From Mycobacterium sp. 852002-51961_SCH5331710 (GTDB lineage Bacteria; Actinomycetota; Actinomycetes; Mycobacteriales; Mycobacteriaceae), in the NCBI RefSeq assembly GCF_001665535.1, contig NZ_LZSQ01000044.1:1-64000 (forward strand): a stretch of 64,000 bases of DNA. The letters are read 5' to 3'. Shown here piece after piece: positions 1 through 9,719 of the stretch (position 1 is the first letter of the stretch; the number at the start of each line of letters is the position of its first letter). The notes beneath the pieces are model-generated. The model did not search any database. It was given only the letters and a program-made list of their open reading frames with translations, and was not told where the DNA came from. Position numbers and translations under genes: made by a program.

Positions 1-1
1 G

Positions 2-76
2 GGCGGGTGTGTGGGCGATCTGGGGCAGATTGTCGCGGAGAGCGTGAAGCTGGTGCGGTCGGGGCTTGACCTGTAG
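2..76 (+). CDS. C-terminal end of an unidentified protein (partial)
   Basis: An open frame enters the window at base 2 and stops with TAG at 74-76. The last residues read ...GDLGQIVAESVKLVRSGLDL, which looks like a natural amphipathic protein end rather than a random frame. Too little remains to name a family; the gene starts to the left of the window. The other two frames stop earlier or give no sensible peptide. Low confidence because only 24 codons are visible. Confidence 0.3.
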   Translation, partial: GGCVGDLGQIVAESVKLVRSGLDL

Positions 77-141
77 CAGTTGCTCAAACAGCTGCGGTCA
101 TGCGTTCCATCGCGCTCGCGTGGCGTCTCTCTCTGCAGCGA

Positions 142-387
142 TTAGAACTCCAAGCTCCTCCGTGTCACGACTGGCGTTAGCTGTTTAGCTGTTTTGGTCG
201 TCGCGGTTTCACGCACGATTTCCAAGCCGCTGAGCCGGAGGATGGTGCCGTCGGTGGGGGCGGCGAAGATGACGGCGTCGCGTTCGGTGTCGTTTAGGAC
301 GCCGGTAGAACAGACCGTGCATCTCCTACCCGGGCGGCTTCGGGAAACGCGTCGGCGTGTCGGACTTCGGTTATTGGTACTGGACAC
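142..387 (-). CDS. Small hypothetical protein, possibly a remnant
   Basis: This 81-codon minus-strand frame has a very Arg-rich N-terminal third followed by a more protein-like segment (CTVCSTGVLNDTERDAVIF, then a stretch containing PTDGTILRLSG). The CxxC could be half of a metal site. No Shine-Dalgarno sequence was obvious and the opposite strand is also open over much of the same interval, so it could be a shadow or the tail of a decayed gene. No family recognised. It lies just downstream of, and in the same orientation as, the zinc-knuckle protein at 442-831. Confidence 0.25.
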   Translation of the reverse strand: MSSTNNRSPTRRRVSRSRPGRRCTVCSTGVLNDTERDAVIFAAPTDGTILRLSGLEIVRETATTKTAKQLTPVVTRRSLEF

Positions 388-441
388 GTTAAAGGGACCG
401 GCGCGGCAAACTCTTCGGCCGGCAGAGCCGGGATCGCCTCC

Positions 442-831
442 CTAGCGACGGCCTCCCTCGAAGCTCCCTGCAACGCGGTAATCCATCGCATCCGCACTCT
501 TCTGCGGTAGTTCATGCCCGGAGCCGGCGCATCGCTGGCCTCGTGCATTCTGATGGCTAACTAGGACGGCTCGCGCGGTGTCGACATCGATTCGTTTCAA
601 GCAGGTCGGGCACTTCCAAGTCTTCGGCCCCTGCGTCGAAGGCGCCCTCGTAGGCCGCACTCGAACGTTCGCCGCCTCCTTGGCACGCGCCTGGCGGCGA
701 TCGTCTAGGCACTCTGCGCACAGGCCCCGACCGACGCTGAAGCCTTTCATTGACTTCCGCGCCTTGCATCCCACGCAGTACTGCGTGATCATCCGGCGCT
801 TCGCTGCACCGCCGTTGCTAGTGCTCCCCAT
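442..831 (-). CDS. Small protein with paired CxxC zinc knuckles
   Basis: The 129-residue product has two CxxC pairs close together (CVGC and CAEC, separated by a basic segment) and a third CPTC motif followed by a lone Cys and a GSGHE tail. This is the look of small Zn-ribbon or HNH-like DNA-associated proteins found in mycobacterial mobile regions. The ATG at 829-831 (MGSTSNGG...) is preferred over the longer frame starting at 954, because the upstream 41 residues look random. An internal ATG at 790-792 is also possible. No clear ribosome binding site is visible. The function is not assigned; it sits at the outer left edge of the defence island. Confidence 0.45.
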   Translation of the reverse strand: MGSTSNGGAAKRRMITQYCVGCKARKSMKGFSVGRGLCAECLDDRRQARAKEAANVRVRPTRAPSTQGPKTWKCPTCLKRIDVDTARAVLVSHQNARGQRCAGSGHELPQKSADAMDYRVAGSFEGGRR

Positions 832-1150
832 TCTTCTGACGATAACTTCGGCGCGCGGGTAAAAAGAGCAATTCGGCAGTGTTTCAACAGATATACCGAT
901 CTGGCGGTGTGAACGTCGAGGCGCTACCACAGCGCGAACCGTGTCGAGATGCACCGTTCTGGATTCGTGTCACGCCAGGATCACCGCGGCGCGGCCGGCT
1001 CGCGTGTTTGGCGACCATGACAGGCCTGCCGCTGTGCTCGGCAGGCTCGCAAACCGCACTGAAGTCATCAAACGGGCCGACCACCACGTCTACTAGTGCG
1101 GTTTCGCAACGGCAGCGCGGTGGCGGGCTGAGTCGCTCGGAGGCGCGAAC

Positions 1151-1180
1151 TTGACACGGGTGTCGGTCTGCTCACATAAG
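1151..1180 (+). promoter_or_regulatory. Candidate sigma-70-like promoter for the DUF4011 gene
   Basis: A perfect TTGACA (1151-1156) is followed after 18 bases by CATAAG (1175-1180), within a longer ACATAAGCT that offers alternative -10 registers. It lies about 60 bases before the first start codon of the DUF4011 gene. Bases 955-1241 hold no convincing gene, which fits a leader/promoter region. The -10 is weak, so this is a candidate only. Confidence 0.35.
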
Positions 1181-1241
1181 CTGCAACCTCGGGCGGGTAG
1201 ATAACTCAGCAAAGTACTAAATGGACCTTATCGAGGGGAAA

Positions 1242-4200
1242 ATGTCGGATTCGGCCATCTGGCCAGCACACGTCATCGAGCGAAACGGACTGCACATCGA
1301 AGTCCACGCGCAACCCGCCGTGAACCTCGCGCTTGTCCATAACCGCGTGCCGCTGATCACGGAAATCTCCGTGACGAACGACTCCGAATCGCCGGTCTCG
1401 GGACTTCACCTATCGGTCCGCCTGCACGGCTCCGACGGTGCACTGGCTCCAGAGTGGTCGCGCTCATTAGCCGACGAGTTGCCGCCTGGAAGCACACGAA
1501 CCTGGAACGATCTGACAGACGTCATCCCAGACATCGAGCACCTAAAGAACCTCAACGAGAGCTACCCGGGCGCCATCGTCGTGGCCGCGTCGCAACGCTT
1601 CAAGGACGAGGTCGTACATCGGATTCCCATTCAGATCCTGGCTCACAACGAGTGGTTCAACGCGCCGATCTTCTACGACTCGCTCGCGGCTTTCGTCCAG
1701 CCGAACACGCGAGCAGTGCGCAGAGTGCTTGACGACGCGTCCGATCTGCTGAAGAAGCAGACGTCAAGCGCGTCATTGGATGCCTATCAGCAAGGACCCG
1801 AACGAGCGGCGCTCATCGCTGCTGCCGTCTACGAGGCACTGCGCGCGCACGAGATCCGCTACATTTCGCCACCTGCATCCTTCGAGAACACTGGTCAGAA
1901 GGTGCGGACTACTGCTCAAGTTCTGGATGAGCGCTTCGGTACGTGCATCGATCTCGCCGTCACGTACGCCGCGTGCATTGAGCAGACGGGGCTACACCCA
2001 CTTATCTGGCTAGTCGACGGGCATGCGTTTACCGGTTTCATGCTGAACGAAGAATCGCTCCAGCACACCTCGCTGACCGAGACCAACACGATGGTGAACC
2101 TGTTCGAGTCACACCGTGCGATCGCCGTCGAGGCGATGTACTACGAGCAGGGTGCCGACGGTTCATTCCGCAAGGCCGTCGACGCGGCTCGACGCCATTT
2201 CGCGAACCCAGCCACGCTGCGCGCGGTCATCGATGTCTCGACCGCTCGACGCGACGGGGTGCGCCCCCTTCCATCGGCAGCCGAGGACGTTCCAGACGTC
2301 GAATTGGTCGAGATCGACAAGTCCAGCCGCGCAGTCCTCGAGTTACCACCGGAATTGCAACAGCGAGCGCGTGACGACGCCGTACTCGACTTCCACGATG
2401 ACTCGCCCGCGCGAGTCAAGAAATGGAAGCGCTCGCTCCTTGACCTGAGTACACGCAACCGGCTGCTGAACTTGCGACAGTCAGCGCAAGTTGTCGACCT
2501 CGTCGTGCCAGCTCAGGGCCTCGCCATACTGGACGACCTCATCCATGACGGAAAGCGCATCTCACTTGCGGCGCACAACGACCTGAGTTCGATTTATCGC
2601 CTGCAAGGTGCGAGGACGGCACAGGACGTCGATCCCGCCACCTTGCTCGAGATGCTGAATAAGGAGAAGACGGCGTTCGTCGCGGTAGGGGAGGATGCCT
2701 ACGCGCGCCGTTTCAAGCGGCTGCAGCGTGATGCTCGGACCCTTCTTGAAGAGACGGGTGCGTCGAATCTCTATCTGGCATTCGGTTCACTCGTCCACAC
2801 CACCTCAACCGGAGCGGAGGCGCGCGCGCCGCTCTTCCTGCTCCCGGTTCGATTGGTCGGGGGCACGGGGAACAGTTCCTTCGAGATCGTCATGGACTCG
2901 GCGAATGTCGCCACGACAAACCACTGCCTGGTCGAGTGGTTGCGGCTCAAACACAACGTCAATATCCCGGCGCTGAGCAACCCTCCGCTGGACGACGCGG
3001 GAATCGACATCGACGCAGCGTTTGTGGCGATCCGTAGTGGTTTGGTCGAGAACCGCTTGCAGTTCCGCGTAGATGAGACAGCCGTCCTCGCGATCTGCCA
3101 GTTCGGCACCTTCGGGATGTGGAAAGACCTCACCGACTCATGGCAAATATTGGGGCAAAGCCCCCTGGTGGACCACCTGACGCACCGACCCGGTGAGAGT
3201 TTTGTCGACGGAGCGTTCGACGCAGTCGACCTCGATAGCATCTCGATCGACGAGACGGCGGAGCCGACGCCGATTCATGCCGATGGGTCTCAGCTTCGCG
3301 CCATCGAATTGTCGGCGGAAGGACGCACATTCGTCCTCGAGGGACCTCCGGGTACCGGGAAGTCGCAGACAATCACCAATCTCATCGCACGAAATCTGGC
3401 CACCGGCCGGTCGGTTCTCTTCGTCGCAGAGAAGCAAGCTGCGCTCGAGGTTGTAAAGAAGCGTCTGGACAAGATCGGACTGAAGCCGTTCACCCTCGAT
3501 CTTCACGGCCGGAACCAGAGTGTCGTGGAGGTGCGTAACCAGCTTCGCGAATCGATCGAATACCGCGCCGACTACAACGAACGCGTTTGGGATGCCCGCC
3601 TCGCCGAGTATCGCTCGAAGCACGCGCCTCTGTCCGAGTATCCCGAACGAGTTCACTCGCGGAACTCACTTGGCGACTCACTCTGGACCGCCTATGAGGC
3701 GGTGCTGTCTCTCGACAGCGCATCTGAATCGCGCATTTCCGAAGTCCACGCCGCGACAGCGACGCCGGAGCAGTTCAGAGAAAATTGCGATGCATTGCGA
3801 CTTTTCGCCCGTACAGTGCGTCCCGGTGACTGTCGACCTAAAAATCCGTGGACTCTCGCCGCAAATCCTACGGACGACGAGTCGGTCATGCGAGCCGCAC
3901 GCGAGCTCGACGCCGCGTTCGGCGCGTTGCGCGCAGACGCGACAGCTCTCGATATACTCACCAGTCTTGCTGCCCCTCAAGATATTCCGCCACTGCTCGA
4001 GCGCGCGGCAAGGGAAGCTGCAGCACCTCCTGTCGTCAACGACGAGTGGCGACGCTTCGAATCCGCGGAGTGGGAGCGACACGTTGCAGGCATTATCAAT
4101 CAAACCGCACAACTCCAAGCCACGTGGGCCGGTCTCATCGCGACCTTCAACCCCGTCTTCCTTGCCCGCGGCGATTATGCAGCGCTTGTCCAACAAGCAA

Positions 4201-7200
4201 CCGAAGCGACACGGGGGCTGCTTGGTAAAAAGAAGCGAGAAGAGCAGTTCGTCCGGAGCCTAGCCGCGGTGGTACTACCGGGTGTGACTTTGACAGCGGA
4301 GACGGCGATTCCGTTGCTGAGTTCAATACCGAGTGCCCGCGATCACAGTGTGCACGTGGCACACCAGATGCAGCAGGCCCTCGGCGCGCTGGCACCCCCC
4401 ACCTGGGACCCGCTGTTGCCCAATGCTATTCCAGATCTCCAGCAGTTAACCGAATACATCAGGTCCTCTGTCGAGTTCTCGCGTCGTCATCCGTTGCAGT
4501 GGAGGATCCTCCGGTCGGGTCTGCGTGTCGATAGGCCGGTGATCGACAGCCTGAACGGTGCGCTGCGTGCGTGGAACGCCTGGACGCATGCACTCGGAGC
4601 CAGCAACCAGTCGGTCGAGCTCTGGCAAGGCGGCGCGCCGTGGTTCGAAGCCTGGGGACGTGATCACGCGGCTTGGATGACGGACCTTCAGGAGCAGGGG
4701 CCCGACTTGCCGCGCCGCATTGCGCGCGCAATCCGCGCACTGATGCCGTTGCGTCAACGCGGCCTGGAGAACTTCGTCACGGGTCTGCTCGACGGCTCAA
4801 TCCCTGCCAGTCAAGCTGAATTCGAATACCTTTCCGGAGCTGCCCGAGCGTCGTTGAGAGAGCGGTTGAAGGCTCATAATCTCGATGGGTTCGATCCGCA
4901 GGTCCGCAGCGGTGAGACAGCCGACTTCAACGACGTTGCCGAGTTGGTGCGACGAGAGCAGAGGTCGGCTCTACCAGCCCGGATCATGAGGCAGCGCCCG
5001 TTTCGCGTGGGTGAGCTGAAAGGCAAGATAGGCGAGTTGCGTCGACAGCTTGATCTGCGTCGGCAGGGCAAGAGCGTGCGTCGACTGATGGAGGACTACG
5101 GCGCTGAGATCATCTCCGCAACACCATGTTTCTTCGTAAGTCCCGCGTCGCTTGCACAGTTCGTTCCGCCGGGCGCGCTGACCTTCGATCTCGTCGTCTT
5201 CGATGAGGCGTCACAGATCACCGTCGCGCAGGCCATTGGTGCGATGGGGCGGGGGAAGGCGGCAATCGTCGTTGGCGACTCGCAGCAGATGCCGCCCACG
5301 GCCTTCGGTCAGGTGACGACCAATCGTGATGACGAGGACGAAGAGGCGGAGAATGAGGTCGTCCCGGAGGACCTAGATAGCATTCTGACCGAGTGCGTCG
5401 AGTCGAGTGTTCCGCGGATTTGGCTGAGTTGGCACTACCGGAGCCGCGACGAATCATTGATCGCCTTCTCGAATGAAAAGTACTACGAAGGAAAATTGGC
5501 GAGTTTGCCGGCGCCGGGCGGTACTTCGACTACCGGTCTCGAGTTACGGCGGGTGGACGGTCACTTCAACCGGGAAGATCGCAAGAACGAGTTCCGCACC
5601 AATCGTGTCGAAGCAGAGGCGATCGTCGCGGAAGTGCGTGCGCTCGTTGGCTCCAACTCAGGGATCGAGCGGAGTATCGGCGTTGTCACGTTCAATCGCC
5701 AGCAGCAAGAGTTGGTACTGGACTTGCTTGAAGCGACCGGCGACGAGCGAATAATCCACCTCTTGAAGCCCGACACTGAAAACGGCATCTTCGTTAAGAA
5801 TCTCGAGAACGTGCAGGGCGACGAGCGCGACGTAATCCTCTTCAGCACGGCGTTCTCGAAACGCCCGGGCGAACGCAGCATGCCGTTGAACTTTGGACCG
5901 TTGACGCGTTTCGGTGGCGAAAAGCGACTGAACGTCGCAGTGACCCGAGCGCGCGAGAAGGTCATCGTGTTCACGTCCTTCGACCCCACCGATATCGATC
6001 TCTCACGAACGCGGTCAGTTGGAATGGCTCATCTGAAGGCGTACCTCGAGACGGCGGTCTCCGCGAATAAAGCCGACGTCGCATCAGATGGCTCAAAGCC
6101 GCAGCAGGCCGAACAGATTCAGGAAACGATCGCAGCTGCGCTTCGTGCGCAAGAACTAGAGGTGGAGCTCGATTACGGCCTCTCGGAGTTCGTCGTCGAC
6201 ATCGCAGTGCGTGCGCCCGGATCATCGCGTTGGCAGGTGGCGGTCATGCTGGACGGTCCTCGCTGGGCGCGACGGCCCACAGTCGCTGATCGCGAGCTCA
6301 CGCCCAGCCTGCTCGACTCGATGATGGGCTGGACGTCATGCGAACGTGTCTGGCTGCCCGAATGGATCAAAGATCAGCAGTCAGTCGTGGAGCGAATCGC
6401 CGCGGCCGTAGAGAAGGCAGTCGATGAAGACTCGAAGCGTGCAGCGGAGGACGCCCAGCGCGCCGAACAATCAGCGACAGCGAAGGGCCAAAACGACGAC
6501 CGTGTCGCAGATACAAGCGTTGCAACCATTGCTGATCTCACCTCGTCGACCGAGCCCGCCGATACTGCTCCATTCGTTGAGACGGTACTTACCGAGCGTC
6601 TGAAACCGGTTGCCTCCGTGGCGTCGTCGGCTACCGCAACGTCGACAACGGCCGATCGCGGCGTGCGGGTGCCATATGTTGCTGCACCGACCGACCGTGT
6701 CGGCAGTCGAGATGAGTTGGATCATCCTCAGTGGGAGAGCGTCAGGAAAAGAATCCAAGATGCCGTGCGAGAGTCAGTAGCGATCGAAGGCCCTATCGCT
6801 CTGAACCGTCTGATACGCAATGTAGTTCATCGTTTTGGCTTTGATCGCGCTGCAGCCAAGCGTCAACAGGTCGTTCGTCAATTCGTACCCGAGGACTTGA
6901 TATACGAAGACGAGATGGGCAGCTTCGTCTGGCCGACGGACCTCGATCGGACGGAATGGACCGGATTCCGCACGACACCTTCCGGGTTCTTCCGTCCCTT
7001 GGATGAAGTGGCCGGTGAGGAGATCATCAATGCGCTCTGTTACGCAGCTCGCAAGGGTGTCTACGACCAGGAGCAGCTGATGCGAGACACGTTGGCGTAC
7101 TTCGATCAGACGCGCCTGACAAAGCAGTCCGCCGATCGATTGGAGCAGTGCATATCCAAGGCTGAACGCTTGGGCAAGTTGATCAGACGGGGTGCGGGCT

Positions 7201-7217
7201 ACGTTTCTGCCACCTAG
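1242..7217 (+). CDS. Giant DUF4011 / SF1 helicase / nuclease-tail defence protein (DUF3320)
   Basis: The product has about 1990 residues. In order: an Ig-like beta domain (EISVTNDSESPVSGLHL); a transglutaminase-like Cys-His segment (GTCIDLAV near 232, DGHAFTGF near 259); the DUF4011 signature WKRSLLDLSTRNRLLNL near 394; a Walker A EGPPGTGKSQT near 700; and a Walker B VVFDEASQI near 1320. Superfamily-1 helicase motifs follow (WLSWHYRSRDESL, NVAVTRAREKV). The C-terminal quarter has a PD-(D/E)XK-like segment of the MTES_1575 kind (LDYGLSEFVVDIAV), a Ser/Thr/Ala-rich linker, and a DUF3320-type winged-helix end. DUF4011-helicase-endonuclease proteins are known single-gene anti-phage factors (Hhe type). 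The ATG at 1242 is preferred because GAGG precedes it by 5 bases; the ATG at 1221 has no such site. The next gene follows after 30 bases. Confidence 0.85.
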   Translation: MSDSAIWPAHVIERNGLHIEVHAQPAVNLALVHNRVPLITEISVTNDSESPVSGLHLSVRLHGSDGALAPEWSRSLADELPPGSTRTWNDLTDVIPDIEHLKNLNESYPGAIVVAASQRFKDEVVHRIPIQILAHNEWFNAPIFYDSLAAFVQPNTRAVRRVLDDASDLLKKQTSSASLDAYQQGPERAALIAAAVYEALRAHEIRYISPPASFENTGQKVRTTAQVLDERFGTCIDLAVTYAACIEQTGLHPLIWLVDGHAFTGFMLNEESLQHTSLTETNTMVNLFESHRAIAVEAMYYEQGADGSFRKAVDAARRHFANPATLRAVIDVSTARRDGVRPLPSAAEDVPDVELVEIDKSSRAVLELPPELQQRARDDAVLDFHDDSPARVKKWKRSLLDLSTRNRLLNLRQSAQVVDLVVPAQGLAILDDLIHDGKRISLAAHNDLSSIYRLQGARTAQDVDPATLLEMLNKEKTAFVAVGEDAYARRFKRLQRDARTLLEETGASNLYLAFGSLVHTTSTGAEARAPLFLLPVRLVGGTGNSSFEIVMDSANVATTNHCLVEWLRLKHNVNIPALSNPPLDDAGIDIDAAFVAIRSGLVENRLQFRVDETAVLAICQFGTFGMWKDLTDSWQILGQSPLVDHLTHRPGESFVDGAFDAVDLDSISIDETAEPTPIHADGSQLRAIELSAEGRTFVLEGPPGTGKSQTITNLIARNLATGRSVLFVAEKQAALEVVKKRLDKIGLKPFTLDLHGRNQSVVEVRNQLRESIEYRADYNERVWDARLAEYRSKHAPLSEYPERVHSRNSLGDSLWTAYEAVLSLDSASESRISEVHAATATPEQFRENCDALRLFARTVRPGDCRPKNPWTLAANPTDDESVMRAARELDAAFGALRADATALDILTSLAAPQDIPPLLERAAREAAAPPVVNDEWRRFESAEWERHVAGIINQTAQLQATWAGLIATFNPVFLARGDYAALVQQATEATRGLLGKKKREEQFVRSLAAVVLPGVTLTAETAIPLLSSIPSARDHSVHVAHQMQQALGALAPPTWDPLLPNAIPDLQQLTEYIRSSVEFSRRHPLQWRILRSGLRVDRPVIDSLNGALRAWNAWTHALGASNQSVELWQGGAPWFEAWGRDHAAWMTDLQEQGPDLPRRIARAIRALMPLRQRGLENFVTGLLDGSIPASQAEFEYLSGAARASLRERLKAHNLDGFDPQVRSGETADFNDVAELVRREQRSALPARIMRQRPFRVGELKGKIGELRRQLDLRRQGKSVRRLMEDYGAEIISATPCFFVSPASLAQFVPPGALTFDLVVFDEASQITVAQAIGAMGRGKAAIVVGDSQQMPPTAFGQVTTNRDDEDEEAENEVVPEDLDSILTECVESSVPRIWLSWHYRSRDESLIAFSNEKYYEGKLASLPAPGGTSTTGLELRRVDGHFNREDRKNEFRTNRVEAEAIVAEVRALVGSNSGIERSIGVVTFNRQQQELVLDLLEATGDERIIHLLKPDTENGIFVKNLENVQGDERDVILFSTAFSKRPGERSMPLNFGPLTRFGGEKRLNVAVTRAREKVIVFTSFDPTDIDLSRTRSVGMAHLKAYLETAVSANKADVASDGSKPQQAEQIQETIAAALRAQELEVELDYGLSEFVVDIAVRAPGSSRWQVAVMLDGPRWARRPTVADRELTPSLLDSMMGWTSCERVWLPEWIKDQQSVVERIAAAVEKAVDEDSKRAAEDAQRAEQSATAKGQNDDRVADTSVATIADLTSSTEPADTAPFVETVLTERLKPVASVASSATATSTTADRGVRVPYVAAPTDRVGSRDELDHPQWESVRKRIQDAVRESVAIEGPIALNRLIRNVVHRFGFDRAAAKRQQVVRQFVPEDLIYEDEMGSFVWPTDLDRTEWTGFRTTPSGFFRPLDEVAGEEIINALCYAARKGVYDQEQLMRDTLAYFDQTRLTKQSADRLEQCISKAERLGKLIRRGAGYVSAT

Positions 7218-7247
7218 CTACGACGATATGCGAAGGGAGGTCTGCTG

Positions 7248-7634
7248 ATGAAGTACGGGCGAGAGGACGATGAGTGGAACGAACTTGTCGATGCAACAAC
7301 CGATTACCTCATCGAGGTCGCCAGGGGCCGGCGCCTTACGACGTACTCCGACCTCAGCACTGAGCTCGTAAATCGGACCGGGTATGCGCGCTTCGAATAC
7401 GAACTACCTCGGGACCAAGCCGCGGTAGGCGCGCTGCTAGGCGAGGTCACAGACCGTACCCTCGACGAGATCGGTGCCATGCTCTCATCGCTAGTGGTTC
7501 AGAAGGCCACCGGCGACCCAGGGGAGGGGTTCTACAGGTTCGCGCGAAAGCTAGGGTACTTGCGGCCAGGCGTCGAGAAGTTCGAATTCTTCCAGTCACA
7601 GGTTGCACTAGTCCACGAGAAGTACCAGGACTGA
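7248..7634 (+). CDS. Hypothetical protein cotranscribed with the DUF4011 helicase
   Basis: A 128-residue acidic, helical protein without recognisable catalytic motifs. It contains LTTYSDLSTEL followed by LPRDQAAVGALLGEVTDRTL, with a spacing that resembles a small winged-helix or MGMT-like helical fold; this is only an impression. AGGGAGG lies 7 bases before the ATG, so the start is well supported. It begins 30 bases after the DUF4011 stop on the same strand and is probably in the same transcript, which makes an accessory role to that helicase plausible. No function is assigned. Confidence 0.7.
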   Translation: MKYGREDDEWNELVDATTDYLIEVARGRRLTTYSDLSTELVNRTGYARFEYELPRDQAAVGALLGEVTDRTLDEIGAMLSSLVVQKATGDPGEGFYRFARKLGYLRPGVEKFEFFQSQVALVHEKYQD

Positions 7635-7674
7635 GCCAAGCAGTGGATATGAAGTCACCTGTCGTACCGGGTGT

Positions 7675-7730
7675 GAGGCGTCTACTTCGCGCTTCGTCGC
7701 GGACGCGAAGAAAGGCGTTTTAGACGCCTC
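7675..7730 (+). promoter_or_regulatory. Nested inverted repeat with two competing hairpins upstream of the GmrSD gene
   Basis: GAGGCGTCTA (7675-7684) pairs perfectly with TAGACGCCTC (7721-7730), and immediately inside it CTTCGCG (7685-7691) pairs with CGCGAAG (7704-7710). The distal strand can alternatively fold locally: AGGCGT (7713-7718) with ACGCCT (7724-7729) around a 5-base TTTAG loop. The two folds exclude each other, which is the layout of an attenuator or anti-terminator. The element ends 35 bases before the ATG of the DUF262 gene. No long U-tract follows, so a simple rho-independent terminator is less likely. Confidence 0.55.
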
Positions 7731-7765
7731 TCGTCTTCGCCTTGCCGACACTATAGAGGAGCACA

Positions 7766-9631
7766 ATGCCGTTCGATAGTCCTGATCTGAACCTTGGGAG
7801 TGAGCTGCTCAAGGATGTCGGCACCGGCAAGATCCGGTTGCCTGATTTTCAGCGTGACTGGAAGTGGGACGTCGATCGGATCGCTGGCCTCCTTGCCAGC
7901 GTCTCACTGGGCTATCCGGTAGGTGTCGTCATGCTGCTTGAGACGGGCGGCGATGACGTGCAATTCGCTACGCGGCTGTTAAGCGGAGTACAACAGAGCG
8001 CCGACGCGAAGCCTGCGGAACGTCTCATCCTCGACGGGCAGCAGCGACTGACTGCGCTCTATCAATCGCTAGCTCGCGATATTCCAGTGCAGACTCAAGA
8101 CAGCCGCAAGCGGCGCCTCGAGCGATTCTTTTACATCGACATCGAGGAGGCGCTCGATCCTGACGGTGACCGAGAGCTGGCGATCGTGGCAGTGCCGGGT
8201 GACCGGGTGGAGCGCGACAACTTCGGCAAGAATGTAGTCAGGGACTTGACTTCGATTCAGCTCGAATGTCAGAACGGTCTGTTTCCACTCACTGCGGTCT
8301 TCGATGTCTCGCGAACCGCGGAATGGATGATGGCGTATGTAAATTCGGACCCCGATCCACAGGTTGTAAAGGAACGGTTCGACCGCTGGACTCAATTCCA
8401 GCAAGAAGTGCTTGCGAACTTCACCGGATACACGGTGCCCGTGATTGTCCTGCGGAAAGAGACGCCCAGAGAGGCGGTCTGCACTGTATTCGAGAAGGTG
8501 AACACGGGCGGCGTCGTACTCGATGTGTTCGAGCTGCTGACCGCGACGTTCGCATCGTCGGATTTCGACCTTCGAGAGGATTGGGAGATCCGGCGAAAGC
8601 GCCTCAACGAACACAAGGTACTTCGAGGAATGCAGAACACTGACTTCCTGCAAGCAATCTGCCTGCTTGCCACGCGGGCTCGTAGAGCTTCGTGGAAGGC
8701 GGGAGACTCAGATAAGGCGCCGGCGGTCTCGTGCAAGCGCAGAGACATTCTGAGGTTGAGCCGCGAAGAGTACGAGCAGTGGGCACCGCACGCTGAGAAG
8801 GGCTTCGCCTGGGCAGCGACCTTCTTAACGGGAGAGATGATTTTCGAAGCCCGTGACGTCCCGTATCGGTCGCAGTTGGTTCCCTTGGCGGCCATACATG
8901 CTGCGCTCGGTCCGGGCGCGGAGGTGATTGGCAAAGTCGAGAAGATAAGACGCTGGTATTGGTGCGGGGTTCTTGGAGAGCTCTACGGCGGTGCGATCGA
9001 GACGAGATTCGCCAACGACCTTCAGCAAGTCGCGGATTGGTGCAGCGGTGCTGATTCGGAGCCGATCACGATCTACGAGTCTTCGTTCGACCCCGGGCGT
9101 CTACTGACTCTTCGGACTCGTAATAGTGCGGCGTACAAGGGCGTTTACGCCTTGTTGATGCGTGGCGGATCGAGAGATTGGATGTACGACCAAGACATCA
9201 CGATCGCAAGCCATCACAGTTTGGCTGTCGACATCCACCATATCTTCCCCAAGAAGTGGTGCGAAGACCGCAAGATCGACGCACTCCGGCGGGAGAGCAT
9301 CGTCAACAAGACTGCCATCTCCGCGTCGACCAATCGGAAAATCTTGGCCCGCGCGCCCAGCAAGTACATCCCGCTGCTTGTGCGTGACGGAGAAACCACC
9401 GTCGACGAGCTAGAGGAGCGGATTCGACAACATCATGTCGACTTCAACGCACTTCGCGCCGACGACTTTGACGCTTTCTTCGAGGCACGTCGGCGCAGCC
9501 TCATCGATCTGATCACGAACGCAATGGGCAAGGAGGTGTTGAACCTTTCTCCGCTCACCTTGCCGGAAGACTACGAGCTCGATGAAGAGGAACCCCCAGA
9601 CAGCGACGTCGGAGAATCGCTCGTGAGTTAG
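7766..9631 (+). CDS. GmrSD-type DUF262/DUF1524 restriction protein
   Basis: A 621-residue protein with the DUF262 ParB/sulfiredoxin-like NTPase signature at the N-terminus (LPDFQRDWKWDVDRI near 25, ILDGQQRLTALY near 90, FEKVNTGGVVLDVFELL near 250). A His-Me finger/HNH nuclease lies in the C-terminal DUF1524 part (VDIHHIFPKKW near 488, then the conserved SIVNKTAISASTNRK). In the GmrSD family the nucleotide-driven N-terminus and the HNH C-terminus together cleave modified, for example glucosylated hydroxymethylcytosine, phage DNA. Both halves are fused here, as in single-chain type IV enzymes. GAGGAG lies 4 bases before the ATG. A structured leader precedes it and the unknown coiled-coil gene follows after 88 bases. 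Confidence 0.85.
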   Translation: MPFDSPDLNLGSELLKDVGTGKIRLPDFQRDWKWDVDRIAGLLASVSLGYPVGVVMLLETGGDDVQFATRLLSGVQQSADAKPAERLILDGQQRLTALYQSLARDIPVQTQDSRKRRLERFFYIDIEEALDPDGDRELAIVAVPGDRVERDNFGKNVVRDLTSIQLECQNGLFPLTAVFDVSRTAEWMMAYVNSDPDPQVVKERFDRWTQFQQEVLANFTGYTVPVIVLRKETPREAVCTVFEKVNTGGVVLDVFELLTATFASSDFDLREDWEIRRKRLNEHKVLRGMQNTDFLQAICLLATRARRASWKAGDSDKAPAVSCKRRDILRLSREEYEQWAPHAEKGFAWAATFLTGEMIFEARDVPYRSQLVPLAAIHAALGPGAEVIGKVEKIRRWYWCGVLGELYGGAIETRFANDLQQVADWCSGADSEPITIYESSFDPGRLLTLRTRNSAAYKGVYALLMRGGSRDWMYDQDITIASHHSLAVDIHHIFPKKWCEDRKIDALRRESIVNKTAISASTNRKILARAPSKYIPLLVRDGETTVDELEERIRQHHVDFNALRADDFDAFFEARRRSLIDLITNAMGKEVLNLSPLTLPEDYELDEEEPPDSDVGESLVS

Positions 9632-9719
9632 GAACCGAGCCGGTCAGTTTCGGAGTGAAAATGGGCATCGTTCGAACGCGTCGTGCGGCCTCTGACGAGG
9701 TGAGAGGAAGGGGACAGTC

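Noticed and set aside
3520..4263. 247-codon frame inside the DUF4011 gene
   Set aside because: Ser/Arg-rich random translation within a continuous real gene.
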